Notes: generated by a model from the letters alone, not told the origin. A stretch of DNA of 64,000 bases from Bog-473 sp963791995 (GCA_963791995.1 CAWBUQ010000004.1:62001-126000), one strand, 5' to 3'; positions 17,866-27,091 are shown, counted from the first letter of the stretch. Translations and numbers: made by a program.

Positions 17866-19106
17866 CGACGCCGCCACCCGTCGACATCGGTGTCGTCGTC
17901 GAACTCGTCGAGAACGGACTGGTCGGCGCGCACGACGATCGATTCGTCGACCGATCCGACGGCCACCCCAGCCGCACCTGCAGCCGCAGCGACCGGCGCC
18001 ATCCCAGCGCCCGGATTCATCTGGTGTCTGCGTCGTGTCGGTCAGGGCGGTCGCGTCGGTCAGGGCGGTCGCGTCGGTCAGGTCGGTCGCGTCGGTCGGT
18101 CCGCGTCGGTCAGGCCGGTCTCTCCGGCAGCCGAGTACCCGTCGAGCCAGTAGGCCGCGCCGGCGAATTCGGTGTGGACCGGTTCGCGCTCGTCGGTCTC
18201 GTCTTCGTCCTCCATCCCGTCCACATCGTCCACGTCCGTGTGGTCCACGCCTGCGGTCGTTCCGTCCAGGGCCACCGCGGCGAACGCTTCGTCTTCGAGC
18301 CACGCCTCGGGTTCGGCGTCATCGGCGTCGCTCCCGACGGGCGCGTGCTCGGCAGTCTCGGCCTCAGCGATCACGACCGGTGTGTCGTGACCCTCGATCC
18401 ACGCGTCGGGCTCCCCGTCCTCGTCGAACTCGCCGCCGTAGGCGTACTGGTCGTAGAGCACTCCCTCCCGCTCCTGGTCCTCGCTGCCGGTACCGAACAG
18501 GGCCTCTTCCATGCGGGCGAAGGCGTCGTCGATGCGCATCCGGTCTTCCGGAGTGATCGGAGGCAGCCCACTTGGCGAGCCCTGCTCCCGTGAGGGTTCC
18601 TCCGCGAGGATGAGCTCGGCGGACTCGGCGGACTCGGCGGACTCGGACGGACTCGGCCGAGTTGGCGCTGACCGTGAAGGCGGCGCCGGCGGCGAACCCA
18701 CCAGCCGGCCCGCCGGCGATGTCGATACGTCCTCGGCGGCGCCGCCGAGCATCCGGCTTCCCGCTGCGTCGAACTCGTCGTCCTCGTCGTCCATGCCCAT
18801 GACCCGCCGCTCCATGCGTTCGAGCGCGGCGCTGATGCGCGCCGCGTCGGCCGCGGCGACCTCATCGAGGACCTCGTCGCCGGGCTGGTCGCCCTCGAAG
18901 GCGTCCCAGCGCAGCTCCAGATCCTGTGCGGCGAGCTCGAGGGTCTCCTCCTCGTCCTCGTACTCATCCTCGTCGTAGAGCGCGCCGGCGTCGTCGCGCA
19001 TGACCGCCTCCACGGCCTCGTCAGTGTCGGGAAGGAATTCGTCCCAGGCCAATTCGGCCTCTTCGGCGATGTCTGACGTCATCGCAAACCTCTCACTGTT
19101 CGTCAT
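17796..19106 (-). CDS. Acidic low-complexity protein with an internal tandem repeat
   Basis: About 420 to 430 residues if the frame is repaired across the repeat. Strongly acidic from the start (AELAWDEFLPDTDEAVEAV, YDEDEYEDEEETLEL), with two copies of a helical unit, ARISAALERMERRVMGM and MRIDDAFARMEEALFGT. The start at 19106 follows GAGGGGG by 5 bases; an ATG at 19082 after GAGAGG is an alternative. The frame stops at 18078, but an 18-bp repeat (18038-18120) in the next frame encodes TDATAL units. Beyond it the original frame resumes with MNPGAGMAPVAAAAGAAGVAVGS and ends SVLDEFDDDTDVDG plus a basic tail. A 14-base repeat unit explains the shift. Function unknown. Confidence 0.5.
18038..18120. 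repeat. 18-bp tandem repeat, about 4.5 units
   Basis: Units of TCGGTCAGGGCGGTCGCG at 18038-18055 and 18056-18073, TCGGTCAGGTCGGTCGCG at 18074-18091, a shortened 14-base unit at 18092-18105, and a partial unit at 18106-18120. On the minus strand, in one frame, they encode repeats of TDATAL and TDATDL. The shortened unit changes the frame of the acidic protein that contains it. Confidence 0.85.
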
Positions 19107-19132
19107 CGCAGCCCCCTCGCTGTGCGGTCAGT

Positions 19133-20909
19133 TCACGGCGTCGTGAACACGAAATCGACGGTCGTACAGTCAGCCGGGGGGGCAGTTTCGACCAGGTATT
19201 GGTTGGTGGTTCCGCTCACGGCCCAGACGCGCAACCCGCTCTCGAGACTCAAGCAGTCGACGGTGGGGTCCTGGGTCTCGAAGCCGGTCAGCTGCCCGAC
19301 CGGGACCGTGCCGCTCACCGCCGGCGGCGTGCTGGTCACCTCGGTCAGCTGCACGGCGCTGCCGTGGTACTGACCGGTATAGGTCGGGGCCGACGTCGTC
19401 GTGGTCGTGCTCGACGCCGACATGGTGGTCGTGGTCGTGGTGGCTGGTGGCCGGGGCCGACGGCTGGGTCTGGCCCGGCGGTGACGACGAGTTCGTCGGG
19501 GACGGCGTGGTCGGGGGCGGCGACGTGGCCGCCGGAGGCGAGGGCGCGGTGGACCCCGGACCGACCGGAGCGTTCTTGACGGCCGGTGCGAACCCGAGCA
19601 GGGCGGCGAGGTCGGCGGGCGAGTTGCCGTCCATGCCGAGGGTCCAGATGCCGACACCGGCGAGCCCGTGCGCCTGCGCCAGCTGCGCCACGTCGTAGAG
19701 CGAGGTCGGGTCTTCGAAGAACGTCTCGTGCCATTGCGAGCCCACCTGGTACGAGGTCCAGCCCGAGTCGGTCACCGGATCCCAGTACTGGGGGTGCCCG
19801 CCGGCGGCAATGTCACCGAGGGAGACATCGGTGGCCGGCCCCGTCGCGCTCGCAGTGAGCGAGCCGTCGCTCGTCGGCCAGTCGATGCCGAAGAACGGCA
19901 CGCCCAGGATCACCTTGGAGGGCGGCACCGCCGCGGCGTACTCGTTCACCGACGTCTGGTCCGAGAACATCCCGCTCGTCAGCGGCGAGGACGCTCCTTG
20001 GGTCGCGGTGAGGTTCGGGTTGTACTCCATGACGAAGAAGGCGTCGACCGCCCCTGCCAGCGCCGGGATGTCGAACCAGCCGTTGGTGCCCGAGGCAGAG
20101 CTCGAATACGTGTCCATCGTCACCTGGTAGTGCGGGTCGGCGGTGTGCAGCACCCAGGACACGGCGTCGACGAGGCGGGTCAGGCCTGCGTTGTCGGCCG
20201 ATCCTTCGCCCTCGAAGTCGAGGTTGACCCCGTCGAGGTTCTTGGCCTCGACCGCGGCGAGCACGGCGTTGGCGAGCGTGGCGGCCGCGGTGGGCGAGGA
20301 GGCGAGCGCGTCGAGTTGGCTCTGGTCGAAGTTGTTGACCGTGAGCACGACTCGGTCGCCCTGCCCGTGCGCGGCGGTCACCAGGTTGGCCAGGGCCTGG
20401 CTCTCGTACCCTGTCCACCCCGGTCCCGACTGGACGAGCGTGCCGTCGGGGTTCACGCCGACGGCGAAGTAGGCCAGCGTCGAGATCCCGGCGAGGTTGA
20501 AGCCGCTGCTCGAGCCGAGCGTCCAGTAGGGCGCGAAGCCGAACACTTCGTGTGGCTTGAGCGGCGGCGCGGACGCCAGGCTCTGCGGCGCAGGCGCCGG
20601 CGGCGCCGTGGCGGGGGCCTGGAGGATCGCCGTGCCGGCCGCTTCGAGCGACGCCAGGTCGAGGGCGGCGGAGTTGGCGCTCGGGGCGTCGGGCTCGGCG
20701 GCGCGGGCCAGGGCGTAGGTCAGGTGGGCCGAAGGCCCGAGGGTGGTGATCAGCGCGGCGACCACGACGGCGCACACCAGGGGGGCCATGCCGAGCCGGC
20801 GCAGCGAGGCACGCAGGCGCCCCATCCACTGTGGGCGCGTCGGGGCGCGCCCGTCCCTTCGGCGCCCGGCGCCGGAGTCGTCGGCCTCAGGGCCGAGCGT
20901 GGGGTCCAC
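19133..20909 (-). CDS. Secreted or membrane-anchored GH18-like protein with a Ser/Thr/Pro linker
   Basis: About 590 residues. Residues 40-70 form a signal or anchor helix (MAPLVCAVVVAALITTLG). The GH18 barrel follows: HEVFGFAPYWTLGSSSGFN, LAYFAVGVNPDGTL and LDGVNLDFEGEGS, the family's D-x-x-D-x-D-x-E motif with the catalytic Glu kept but the second Asp changed. Later come VDAFFVMEYNPN and GVGIWTLGMDG. It resembles the SpoIIQ/YaaH-type or chitinase-like members that act on cell-wall amino sugars. A Pro/Ser/Thr linker leads to a C-terminal module with two Cys (TVDCLSLESG and PADCTTVDFVF). A base error near 19450 splits linker and tail. The GTG at 20909 is the assumed start. Confidence 0.7.
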
Positions 20910-20961
20910 ATCCGACTATCGGCTTGCACCCGGGGTGCATTGAGCCTTCTCCATGCGGCGG

Positions 20962-21046
20962 CGGAGGAGGTGGGATTTGAACCCACGGTTGGTTGCCCAA
21001 CACACGATTTCCAGTCGTGCCGATTCGGCCGCTCTCGCACTCCTCC
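20962..21046 (-). tRNA. tRNA-Ser (anticodon GGA)
   Basis: On the minus strand the acceptor GGAGGAG pairs with CTCCTCC and discriminator G is at 20962. The anticodon loop reads ACTGGAAAT with GGA, and a long variable arm follows. It shares acceptor, D and T arm sequence with the tRNA-Ser(CGA) at 16480. Confidence 0.95.
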
Positions 21047-21211
21047 CGAATTGCAGAATGGTCAGCGTAACAATTCGTGAGCGACGGGCCCCTCGGGTCA
21101 AGCCCGTCGGTGGCCCCGCCCGAGTCGGTGGTGCAGCGAACGGCGCCGGCTGCCACGCCGAGTTCATGGCGCCTTGTCTCCCTCCCGATCCGCTCGAAGT
21201 TGCGGCTCGAG

Positions 21212-21299
21212 TGCCAAATGAGTTGCCGTTCGATTGCCAAATGAGAAGTTGCGTTTCCATTGCTGAAAGAGCGAGAACGTTGGGGTTCCATTGCTTACA
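21212..21299 (-). mobile_element. Possible solitary IS21-like terminal repeat array
   Basis: The gap between tRNA-Ser and the first stress-protein gene (21047-21371) has no gene but holds two paired motifs: TGCCAAATGAG at 21212 and 21235, and TTCCATTGCT at 21255 and 21286. They are interleaved with TTGC or CAAC cores. Read on the minus strand the block starts TGTAAGCAATGGAACC at 21299. From general knowledge, IS21-family ends start with TG and carry several inner copies of short transposase-binding repeats, which fits. No istA/istB genes and no second end were found, so this would be a remnant or a regulatory array. Confidence 0.35.
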
Positions 21300-21371
21300 G
21301 ACGGGGAGAACGACGCCGAGAGAAGCCCCGCGCGGACAAAAAGAGCAGATTCGTGCACGGAGGTAGCAGCG

Positions 21372-21869
21372 GTGTTCCGGCGGATTCTTGTGGCGATGGA
21401 CAGCTCGGAGGCGGCACAGGGTGCGTTCGTCTTCGTCACGGACTGGGCGCGCTCCTTCGATGCGAAGGTGTGGTTCATCCAACTTGCCGCCGAATCGACG
21501 CAGCGTCACTGCAGCGTCGCCACGGACGTGCGGCACCGGGGCCGCGGAATGGCCAACACGTTCACGGTCGGTGGTGCCACCCGGCGGGCGCGCACCCGCC
21601 AGCTGGTCCAGACCGTCTCGGAGGCCGCGACGACCTACCGGGCTGACGTGCTCGTCCTGGGATTCGACCACCACCGGATGACCCAGGGGTCGCTGTCGCA
21701 CAGCTTGCGGGAGCAGCTGTACGAGGAGACGAGCATCCCGGTGCTGGTGGCGCCCCCGCTCAGGGCGCGGCGGGCCGTCGAAGCGCCGGCGCCCCAGCCC
21801 GCCATCGCCCTCGGCCCCGGGCCCGAGGGACGCGAGGCCGATCTCGTCAGGAGGCTGGCTCATGTTTGA
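21372..21869 (+). CDS. Universal stress protein (UspA family)
   Basis: 165 residues starting at the GTG at 21372, with GGAGG 8 bases upstream. The N-terminus RRILVAMDSSEAAQGAF is the first strand and Asp of the Usp fold. The C-terminal half has ADVLVLGFDHHRMTQGSLSHSL and ETSIPVLVAPP, where the usual ATP-binding G-x2-G-x9-G-S/T is degenerate (GFDHH, then TQGS). This suggests weak or absent nucleotide binding. The last 30 residues are a Pro/Ala/Gly tail. Its stop overlaps the start of a second Usp gene by 8 bases, so the two are probably translated together and may form a heterodimer. Confidence 0.75.
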   Translation: MFRRILVAMDSSEAAQGAFVFVTDWARSFDAKVWFIQLAAESTQRHCSVATDVRHRGRGMANTFTVGGATRRARTRQLVQTVSEAATTYRADVLVLGFDHHRMTQGSLSHSLREQLYEETSIPVLVAPPLRARRAVEAPAPQPAIALGPGPEGREADLVRRLAHV

Positions 21870-22269
21870 CCGGGTCGTGGTCGGCGCCGCCGATGCGGAG
21901 GGCGTGACCCGGGCGGTCACCCGCGCCATCGAAGTGACCCGGGTCTCCGGCGGCACGATGCACGTCGTCGTGGCGCAGAGGCGCCGCCGGCAGCTCGCGG
22001 TCGCCCAGGACCGGCGAGTCACCGACCACGGTCTCGACCCGGACGAGGCACTCCTCCGGCGCTTCGAGGAGATGGCTGCACGCGAGAGCGTCCGGATCGA
22101 GCTCCATCCACTCCAGTCCGAACCAGCGCAGGCCATCGCCGCGGTGGCGGCCGAGCAGGCCGCCGACCTCGTCGTGGTCGGGTCCCGGACGGCACACCGC
22201 CACCGCCAGCTGAGCGCGGTGCCCCAGGCGGTCATGGACACCGTGCCCTGCGCCGTCATGGTCGTCTGA
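21862..22269 (+). CDS. Universal stress protein-like (UspA family)
   Basis: 135 residues, MFDRVVVGAADAEGVTRAV, starting inside the end of the preceding Usp gene. The C-terminal ATP-binding region reads AADLVVVGSRTAHRHRQLS and then VPQAVMDTVPCAVMVV. It keeps the V-V-G-S strand but lacks the full glycine spacing of ATP-binding members. The overlap and shared fold suggest gene duplication within one operon. Usp proteins help cells tolerate starvation, hypoxia or oxidative stress; the specific trigger here is unknown. Confidence 0.75.
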   Translation: MFDRVVVGAADAEGVTRAVTRAIEVTRVSGGTMHVVVAQRRRRQLAVAQDRRVTDHGLDPDEALLRRFEEMAARESVRIELHPLQSEPAQAIAAVAAEQAADLVVVGSRTAHRHRQLSAVPQAVMDTVPCAVMVV

Positions 22270-22316
22270 GCCATCCTCCGCGGGGCCGCAGGGTCCCGGG
22301 TGGGCGGCCCGCGCAC

Positions 22317-22322
22317 TAGCCT
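22317..22322 (+). promoter_or_regulatory. -10 box for SRP RNA (TAGCCT)
   Basis: TAGCCT lies 11 bases before the base-paired 5' end of the SRP RNA, placing the transcription start near 22329-22334. Confidence 0.45.
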
Positions 22323-22333
22323 TGGGCGCACGC

Positions 22334-22469
22334 CGCCCGGTGTTGGGTGCGGTGGCCGGGTCCTGCGCAACGGCCGCTCGTGAATCGAGTCAGGGTCGGA
22401 AGGCAGCAGCTCTCAGCGGGTCTGGCCGGGTGCCGTAGTCAACCTGGCTACCGCACCGAGCACCGGGCG
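22334..22469 (+). ncRNA. ffs: Signal recognition particle RNA (small bacterial type)
   Basis: The hallmark domain IV core is present: AGTCAGGGTCGGAAGGCAGC, followed by AGCTCTCAGCG. The ends pair over a long helix: CGCCCGGTG with CACCGGGCG, then GGTGCGGT with ACCGCACC. The RNA binds Ffh and targets nascent membrane proteins. It lies just before dnaX and recR, the same order as in Bacillus subtilis and several actinobacteria. The predicted length of about 136 bases is a little longer than the usual 4.5S RNA, so the outer ends may be trimmed. Confidence 0.85.
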
Positions 22470-22498
22470 AGCCGGGTCGTGGCGTCTGAGCGCATGGG

Positions 22499-22504
22499 TA
22501 GGCT
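22499..22504 (+). promoter_or_regulatory. -10 box of a leaderless promoter before dnaX (TAGGCT)
   Basis: TAGGCT lies 8 bases before the dnaX ATG at 22513, with no ribosome site. Confidence 0.45.
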
Positions 22505-22512
22505 CGACCGAC

Positions 22513-24478
22513 ATGGCCGACGTCCCCTTCGTCTCTCTCTATCGCCGCTTCCGGCCGGGGCGATTCGACGAGATCCGCGGCCAGGACCACGTGGTGCGCG
22601 CGCTGCGCAGCGCGGTGCGCGACGACCGCGTCTCGCACGCCTATCTCTTCAGCGGCCCGCGCGGCACCGGCAAGACGTCGTCGGCGCGCATCTTGGCCAA
22701 GGCGCTCAATTGCGAGGCGCCGGTCGAGGGTGAGCCCTGCGGCGTATGCAGCTCGTGCGTCGAGATCACCCAGGGCAGCTCGCTCAACGTGCACGAGCTC
22801 GATGCCGCCTCCAACAACGGCGTCGACGCCATGCGCGACCTGGTGGCCCACGCCGGCCTGGGGACGCCGGGGCGCTGGAAGGTCTACATCGTCGACGAGG
22901 TGCACATGCTCTCGACGGCGGCGGCCAACGCGCTGCTCAAGACCCTCGAAGAGCCGCCGAGCCACGTCGTCTTCGTGCTGGCCACCACCGACCCCCAGAA
23001 GGTCCCCCCCACCATCCGCAGCCGCACCCAGCATCTCGAGTTCCGACTCCTCGGGGCCGAGACGCTCCACGACCTGCTCGAGTCGGTCAACGCCGACGCC
23101 GGCCTCGAGCTGGATGAAGAGGCGCTCGAGGCGGCGGTGCGCCGCGGCCGCGGCTCGGCCCGCGACGCGCTCTCCGCCCTGGACCAGGTGGTGGCGTCGG
23201 GCTCGACGGACGCGGCCCGTCCCGAGCTGGCCCAGGTGCTCGATGCGCTGGCCGAGGGCGACGTCGGCGGCGTCCTCGTGGCGCTGAGCGCGCTGCTGGC
23301 CGGCGGTTGGGGACCCCAGCAGCTGGCGACCGAGCTGATCGACGACCTGCGCCAGGTCTTCCTCGCCGCGCTCGCCCCCGAGCTGTGCGCGGTCTCGGGG
23401 GCGTCGCGCGAACGCTTCCGCGCCGTCGCCGAGACCATGGGCCTCGCCCGCGTCGTCCGCAGCATCGAGATACTCGGCCACGCGCTGGTCGACATGCGCG
23501 AGGCCCCCGACGCGCAGGTCGTGCTCGAGATCGCGGCCGTGCGCGCCGTGCGCCCCGACCTCGATTCGGGCACCGAAGCGCTCTCGGAGCGCATCAGCGT
23601 GCTGGAGCGATCGATCTCGGGCGCGGCCGCCTTCCCGCGGCCCGGTGCCACGCCTGCGGGGGCTGCGGCGGCGGCCACCGACGCCGCCGGCCCCGGCCAC
23701 GACGGCGTCGGCACCGGCACCATCACGGCCCTCGGCCGCCAGCGCCGGGCCGGTGTCCAGCCGTCCCTCTCTCGGCGCCATCAAGCGCAGCAAGCAGGCC
23801 GCGGCCGAGGCCACCGCCCCGGCTGCGCCCGCGTCCGCGCCGGCGGAGGACGTCGCTCCCGCCTCCGCAGACGAACCCGTCCCGACGCCGCCCCTCGAGG
23901 CGCCGACACCGACCGGCGCGGCGCCCGCCGCGAGCGGCGCGCCGGTTGCGGGCGCGGCACCCGTCGCGGCAGCGGCGGCCACCGCGACCGCGACGAGGAC
24001 GGTCGACCGCGACGGCCTGACCGAGGCGTGGGGCGACGGGATCCTCCAGTCGCTCCCGGCCCGGGCCAAGGCGCGCTTTGCCAGTGGACGCTTCGTCGCC
24101 GTCGACGAGCAGGGCGCGCACTTCGCGCTGCCCAACGCGGCGCACCGCGACCAGTGCGCCGAGCAGGTGCCGCTGGTCGAGGCGGCACTGGCCGAGCACT
24201 TCGGCACCACGATCACGCTCGTCCTCGACATCGACGAGAGCGCGGCCCCCGCCGAGCGCGGCCCGCGCCCCGCCAGTGCCGCCGCGCCGGCGGGACGGGG
24301 CGGTCGCCGCGGTGCCGGGGCCGAGGCGCCGCCCGCAGCGGCACCCGAACCCGATGAGCACGATGACGTGGACCCGGCTGAGTTCGAGGCGGCGACCGCC
24401 GGGGAAGGCGACCAGGCGTCCGAGGCCGAGGCGCGGCTGCTGCAGGCCTTCCCGGGCGCCAGCGAGGTCGTCGACTAG
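22513..24478 (+). CDS. dnaX: DNA polymerase III subunit gamma/tau, one frameshift
   Basis: Clamp-loader ATPase that links the replicative polymerases. About 655 residues. AAA+ motifs are clear: Walker A GPRGTGKTSSARILAKALNC, the zinc-binding Cys cluster PCGVCSSC, Walker B VYIVDEVHML and NALLKTLEEPPSH. The collar domain runs to about residue 380. Then comes an Ala/Pro-rich linker, in which a single insertion around 23650-23760 moves the frame. The tau-like tail continues with LTEAWGDGILQSLPARAKARFASGR. I see no slippery A-rich or T-rich run, so a base error is more likely than programmed frameshifting. The stop abuts the recR GTG, indicating coupled expression. Confidence 0.9.
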
Positions 24479-25078
24479 GTGTACACCGGCCCCATCCGAT
24501 CGCTCATCGACGAGCTCGGCCGTCTCCCGGGCATCGGGCCCAAGTCGGCGCAGCGCATCGCGTTCCACATCTTGAAGGTGCCGGGCGAAGACGCCCACCG
24601 CCTGGCCGAGGCCATCGTGGCGGTCAAGGAGCGGACCACGTTGTGCGAGGTCTGCTTCAACGTGGCCGAAGGCGGCGCGCTGTGCGCGGTCTGCAGCGAC
24701 GACCGGCGCGACGGCGAGGTCGTCTGCGTCGTCGAGGACCCGCGCGACATCGCCGCCGTGGAACGCACCGGCTTCAAGGGCCGCTACCACGTGCTCGGTG
24801 GCGCGCTGAGCCCGCTCGACGGCATCGGCCGCGACCAGCTCCGCCTCCAAGAGCTGCAGGACCGGGTCGCCCAGGGTGCGATCCGCGAGGCGATCCTGTG
24901 CACCAACCCGACCATCGAGGGTGAGGCGACCGCCATGCAGGTGGCCAAGGAGCTGCAGCCGATGGGGGTGACCGTCTCGCGGCTGGCCAGCGGGCTCCCC
25001 GTCGGGGGCGACCTCGAGTACGCCGACGAGCTCACGCTCGGGCGTGCCCTCGAAGGGCGCCGGCCCCTGGAGGTCTAG
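24479..25078 (+). CDS. recR: Recombination mediator protein RecR
   Basis: 199 residues, intact. Ring-forming partner of RecF/RecO that helps load RecA on gapped DNA. It has a helix-hairpin-helix LGRLPGIGPKSAQRIAFHIL, a zinc finger CEVCFNVAEGGALCAVC, a Toprim domain with VVCVVEDPRDIAAVERTG, and the C-terminal GLPVGGDLEYADELTLGRAL. The GTG start follows the dnaX TAG with no gap, as in many bacteria where dnaX and recR form one operon. Confidence 0.95.
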   Translation: MYTGPIRSLIDELGRLPGIGPKSAQRIAFHILKVPGEDAHRLAEAIVAVKERTTLCEVCFNVAEGGALCAVCSDDRRDGEVVCVVEDPRDIAAVERTGFKGRYHVLGGALSPLDGIGRDQLRLQELQDRVAQGAIREAILCTNPTIEGEATAMQVAKELQPMGVTVSRLASGLPVGGDLEYADELTLGRALEGRRPLEV

Positions 25079-25109
25079 GGCCCCGCGGCGGTCCCGTCAG
25101 AATTGCGCG

Positions 25110-26135
25110 ATGCGGATCGCCATCGTCGGAGCGACGGGCCAGGTGGGTGTCGTCCTGCGCTCCATCCTGGCCGAACGCCGGTTCCCGGTGGAGTCCATGC
25201 GCTACCTCGCCTCGGCGCGCTCGGCGGGGACCACGTTGCCCTGGGCCGACACCGAGGTCGTGGTCGAAGACGCCGAGACGGCGGACCTCTCGGGCATCGA
25301 CCTCGCCCTGTGCTCGGCCCCCGCCTCGCTCTCGCGCCGGCTGGCACCCCGCCTGGCCGCGGCGGGCGCGATCGTCATCGACAACTCATCGGCCTGGCGC
25401 ATGGACCCCGACGTCCCGCTCGTCGTCCCCGAGGCCAACGCCGCCGCACTGCGCGCCATCCCCAAGGGGATCGTGGCCAACCCGAACTGCACGACCATGG
25501 TGGTGATCCCGGTCCTCAAGCCGCTGCACGACGAGGCCGGACTGAGCCGGGTGATCGTCTCGACCTATCAGGCCGTCTCGGGCGGCGGCGTCGACGCGGT
25601 GCGCGAGCTGGCCGAGCAGTTGGCCAAGACGGCCGACCGGGCCGCTGATCTCACCTTCGACGGCGGCGCCATCGACTTCCCGCCGCGCGAGGTCTACCCC
25701 GTGCCGATCGCCTACAACGTGATCCCGCTGCAGTTCACCATCGTCGACGACGGCTCGCTCGAGACCGACGAGGAGCGCAAGTACACCAACGAGGTGCGCA
25801 AGATCCTCGACATCCCCGAGCTCCCGCTGACCGCGACCTGTGTGCGCGTGCCGGTCTTCACCGGCCACTCCTCGTCCCTCATGTGCGAGTTCGAACGGCC
25901 CCTCAGCCCCGAGCGCGCCACGGAGCTCTTGCGCACGGCGCCCGGCGTCGAGCTGGCCGAGCTCCCGACGCCGCTCATGGCCGCCGGTCGCGACGTGTCC
26001 TACGTCGGCCGCATCCGGCGGGCCCAGGGCGCGCCGAATGCGCTCGCCCTCTTCGTCTCGGGGGACAACCTGCGCAAGGGCGCCGCTCTCAACGTGGTCC
26101 AGATCGCCGAGGAGCTCGTCGCGCTCCGGAGCTGA
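25110..26135 (+). CDS. asd: Aspartate-semialdehyde dehydrogenase
   Basis: 341 residues, intact. Reduces aspartyl phosphate to aspartate semialdehyde with NADPH, the entry to lysine, diaminopimelate, threonine and methionine synthesis. MRIAIVGATGQVG is the Rossmann glycine motif, VANPNCTTMVV holds the active-site Cys, and YQAVSGGGVDAVRELAEQ and FTGHSSSLMCEF follow the family pattern. A CAGAAT sequence lies 6 bases before the ATG and may act as a leaderless -10 box. Lysine biosynthesis partners such as lysC are not adjacent. Confidence 0.95.
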   Translation: MRIAIVGATGQVGVVLRSILAERRFPVESMRYLASARSAGTTLPWADTEVVVEDAETADLSGIDLALCSAPASLSRRLAPRLAAAGAIVIDNSSAWRMDPDVPLVVPEANAAALRAIPKGIVANPNCTTMVVIPVLKPLHDEAGLSRVIVSTYQAVSGGGVDAVRELAEQLAKTADRAADLTFDGGAIDFPPREVYPVPIAYNVIPLQFTIVDDGSLETDEERKYTNEVRKILDIPELPLTATCVRVPVFTGHSSSLMCEFERPLSPERATELLRTAPGVELAELPTPLMAAGRDVSYVGRIRRAQGAPNALALFVSGDNLRKGAALNVVQIAEELVALRS

Positions 26136-26147
26136 CGGGCGCGGGTC

Positions 26148-26933
26148 TCAGTCCGGGCCGGCGGAGACGGGCTCGGGTCCCCCGACCACCAAGGTCGCCA
26201 AGCGGCGGGCCAGGTTGACCGCGTGATCGCCGAAGCGCTCGTAGAAACGCGCCACCATGGCCAGCTCGATCGCCACCGGCAACGGCATGGTGCCGGCGAC
26301 CAGCTCGGCGGTGAGGGTGACATGGAGGTCGTCCAACTCGTCGTCGAGGTCGTCGATGGCGGTGGCGGCGTTGGCGGCGCGCTCGGCGAAGGCGTCCGCC
26401 GTCTCGCGCCAGATGGTCGTCGCCACCTCGCCCATGCGCTCGACCAGTCCGCGGCTGCGCGCCGACATCTCTGCCCCCAGGCCGCGGGCGGCCCGACGGG
26501 CGATGTGCTCGGCCAGGTCACCGTTGCGCTCGAGGTCGGGGAGCATGCGCAGGATCGCCACGTACTCGCGTCGCTCGTCGGCCGTGGTCTCGCCGTGGAC
26601 CAGCTGCTGTTGCACGGTCCTCGAGATCTGGCCGATGAGCCGGTCGACCAGCTCGTCGCGCTTGACCAATTCCTTGGCGGCGTCGCGGTCGCCGGCCAGC
26701 AGGGCGTGGGTGGCGCCGGCGATGCCTTCGCCCACCAGCCCGAAGACCTGTGCGAAGAGCCGGTCGATCTCGTGGGGCTCGGGCATCGTGCGGGGCCACA
26801 GCGGCTGCTCAATGGCGAGGGGCCGGATCTGCTCCTCGATGGCCTCGTCCTGCGCGGCGCCACCGTCGATCGCGTCGTCCCTGTGGCGCTCGTGCGACGT
26901 GCGCTTCGTGGTCCCACCGAGCTTGAACGGCAT
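26148..26933 (-). CDS. phoU: Phosphate signalling complex protein PhoU
   Basis: 261 residues from the ATG at 26933. The two three-helix PhoU repeats are visible: PHEIDRLFAQVFGLVGEGIAG and DLERNGDLAEHIARR in the first, MARFYERFGDHAVNLARR-like sequence in the second. PhoU proteins connect the Pst phosphate transporter with the PhoR-type sensor. No pst genes lie nearby, so this may be an orphan paralogue with a separate partner. A TAGCGT box 7 bases before the ATG supports this start. It is convergent with asd. Confidence 0.85.
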   Translation of the reverse strand: MPFKLGGTTKRTSHERHRDDAIDGGAAQDEAIEEQIRPLAIEQPLWPRTMPEPHEIDRLFAQVFGLVGEGIAGATHALLAGDRDAAKELVKRDELVDRLIGQISRTVQQQLVHGETTADERREYVAILRMLPDLERNGDLAEHIARRAARGLGAEMSARSRGLVERMGEVATTIWRETADAFAERAANAATAIDDLDDELDDLHVTLTAELVAGTMPLPVAIELAMVARFYERFGDHAVNLARRLATLVVGGPEPVSAGPD

Positions 26934-26940
26934 CCTGGCA

Positions 26941-26946
26941 ACGCTA
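26941..26946 (-). promoter_or_regulatory. -10 box of a leaderless promoter before phoU (TAGCGT)
   Basis: On the minus strand TAGCGT lies 7 bases before the ATG at 26933. Confidence 0.45.
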
Positions 26947-27091
26947 CCGGGTCGCCTCGCCGGCTGACGAGCCCTCGATCGCGGCGGCCGCGTGCCTGAG
27001 CACGTCATCGGCCGACACGACCCGCACGACCTGCAACGACCGATCCCCGGGCAGGCCGCACGGCATCCACGACCCTGTCACAGCCCACCGT

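Noticed and set aside
18038..18120. CRISPR array
   Set aside because: The 18-bp units are directly adjacent with no unique spacers and encode TDATAL repeats.
16480..21046. Integrated island flanked by tRNA-Ser repeats
   Set aside because: The shared sequences are complete paralogous tRNA genes with different anticodons. No integrase lies between them, and tadA is a housekeeping gene.
23640..23770. Programmed frameshift in dnaX as in Escherichia coli
   Set aside because: No slippery A or T run and no stem-loop in the right place. The shift lies in a low-complexity linker and resembles the other indels of the window.
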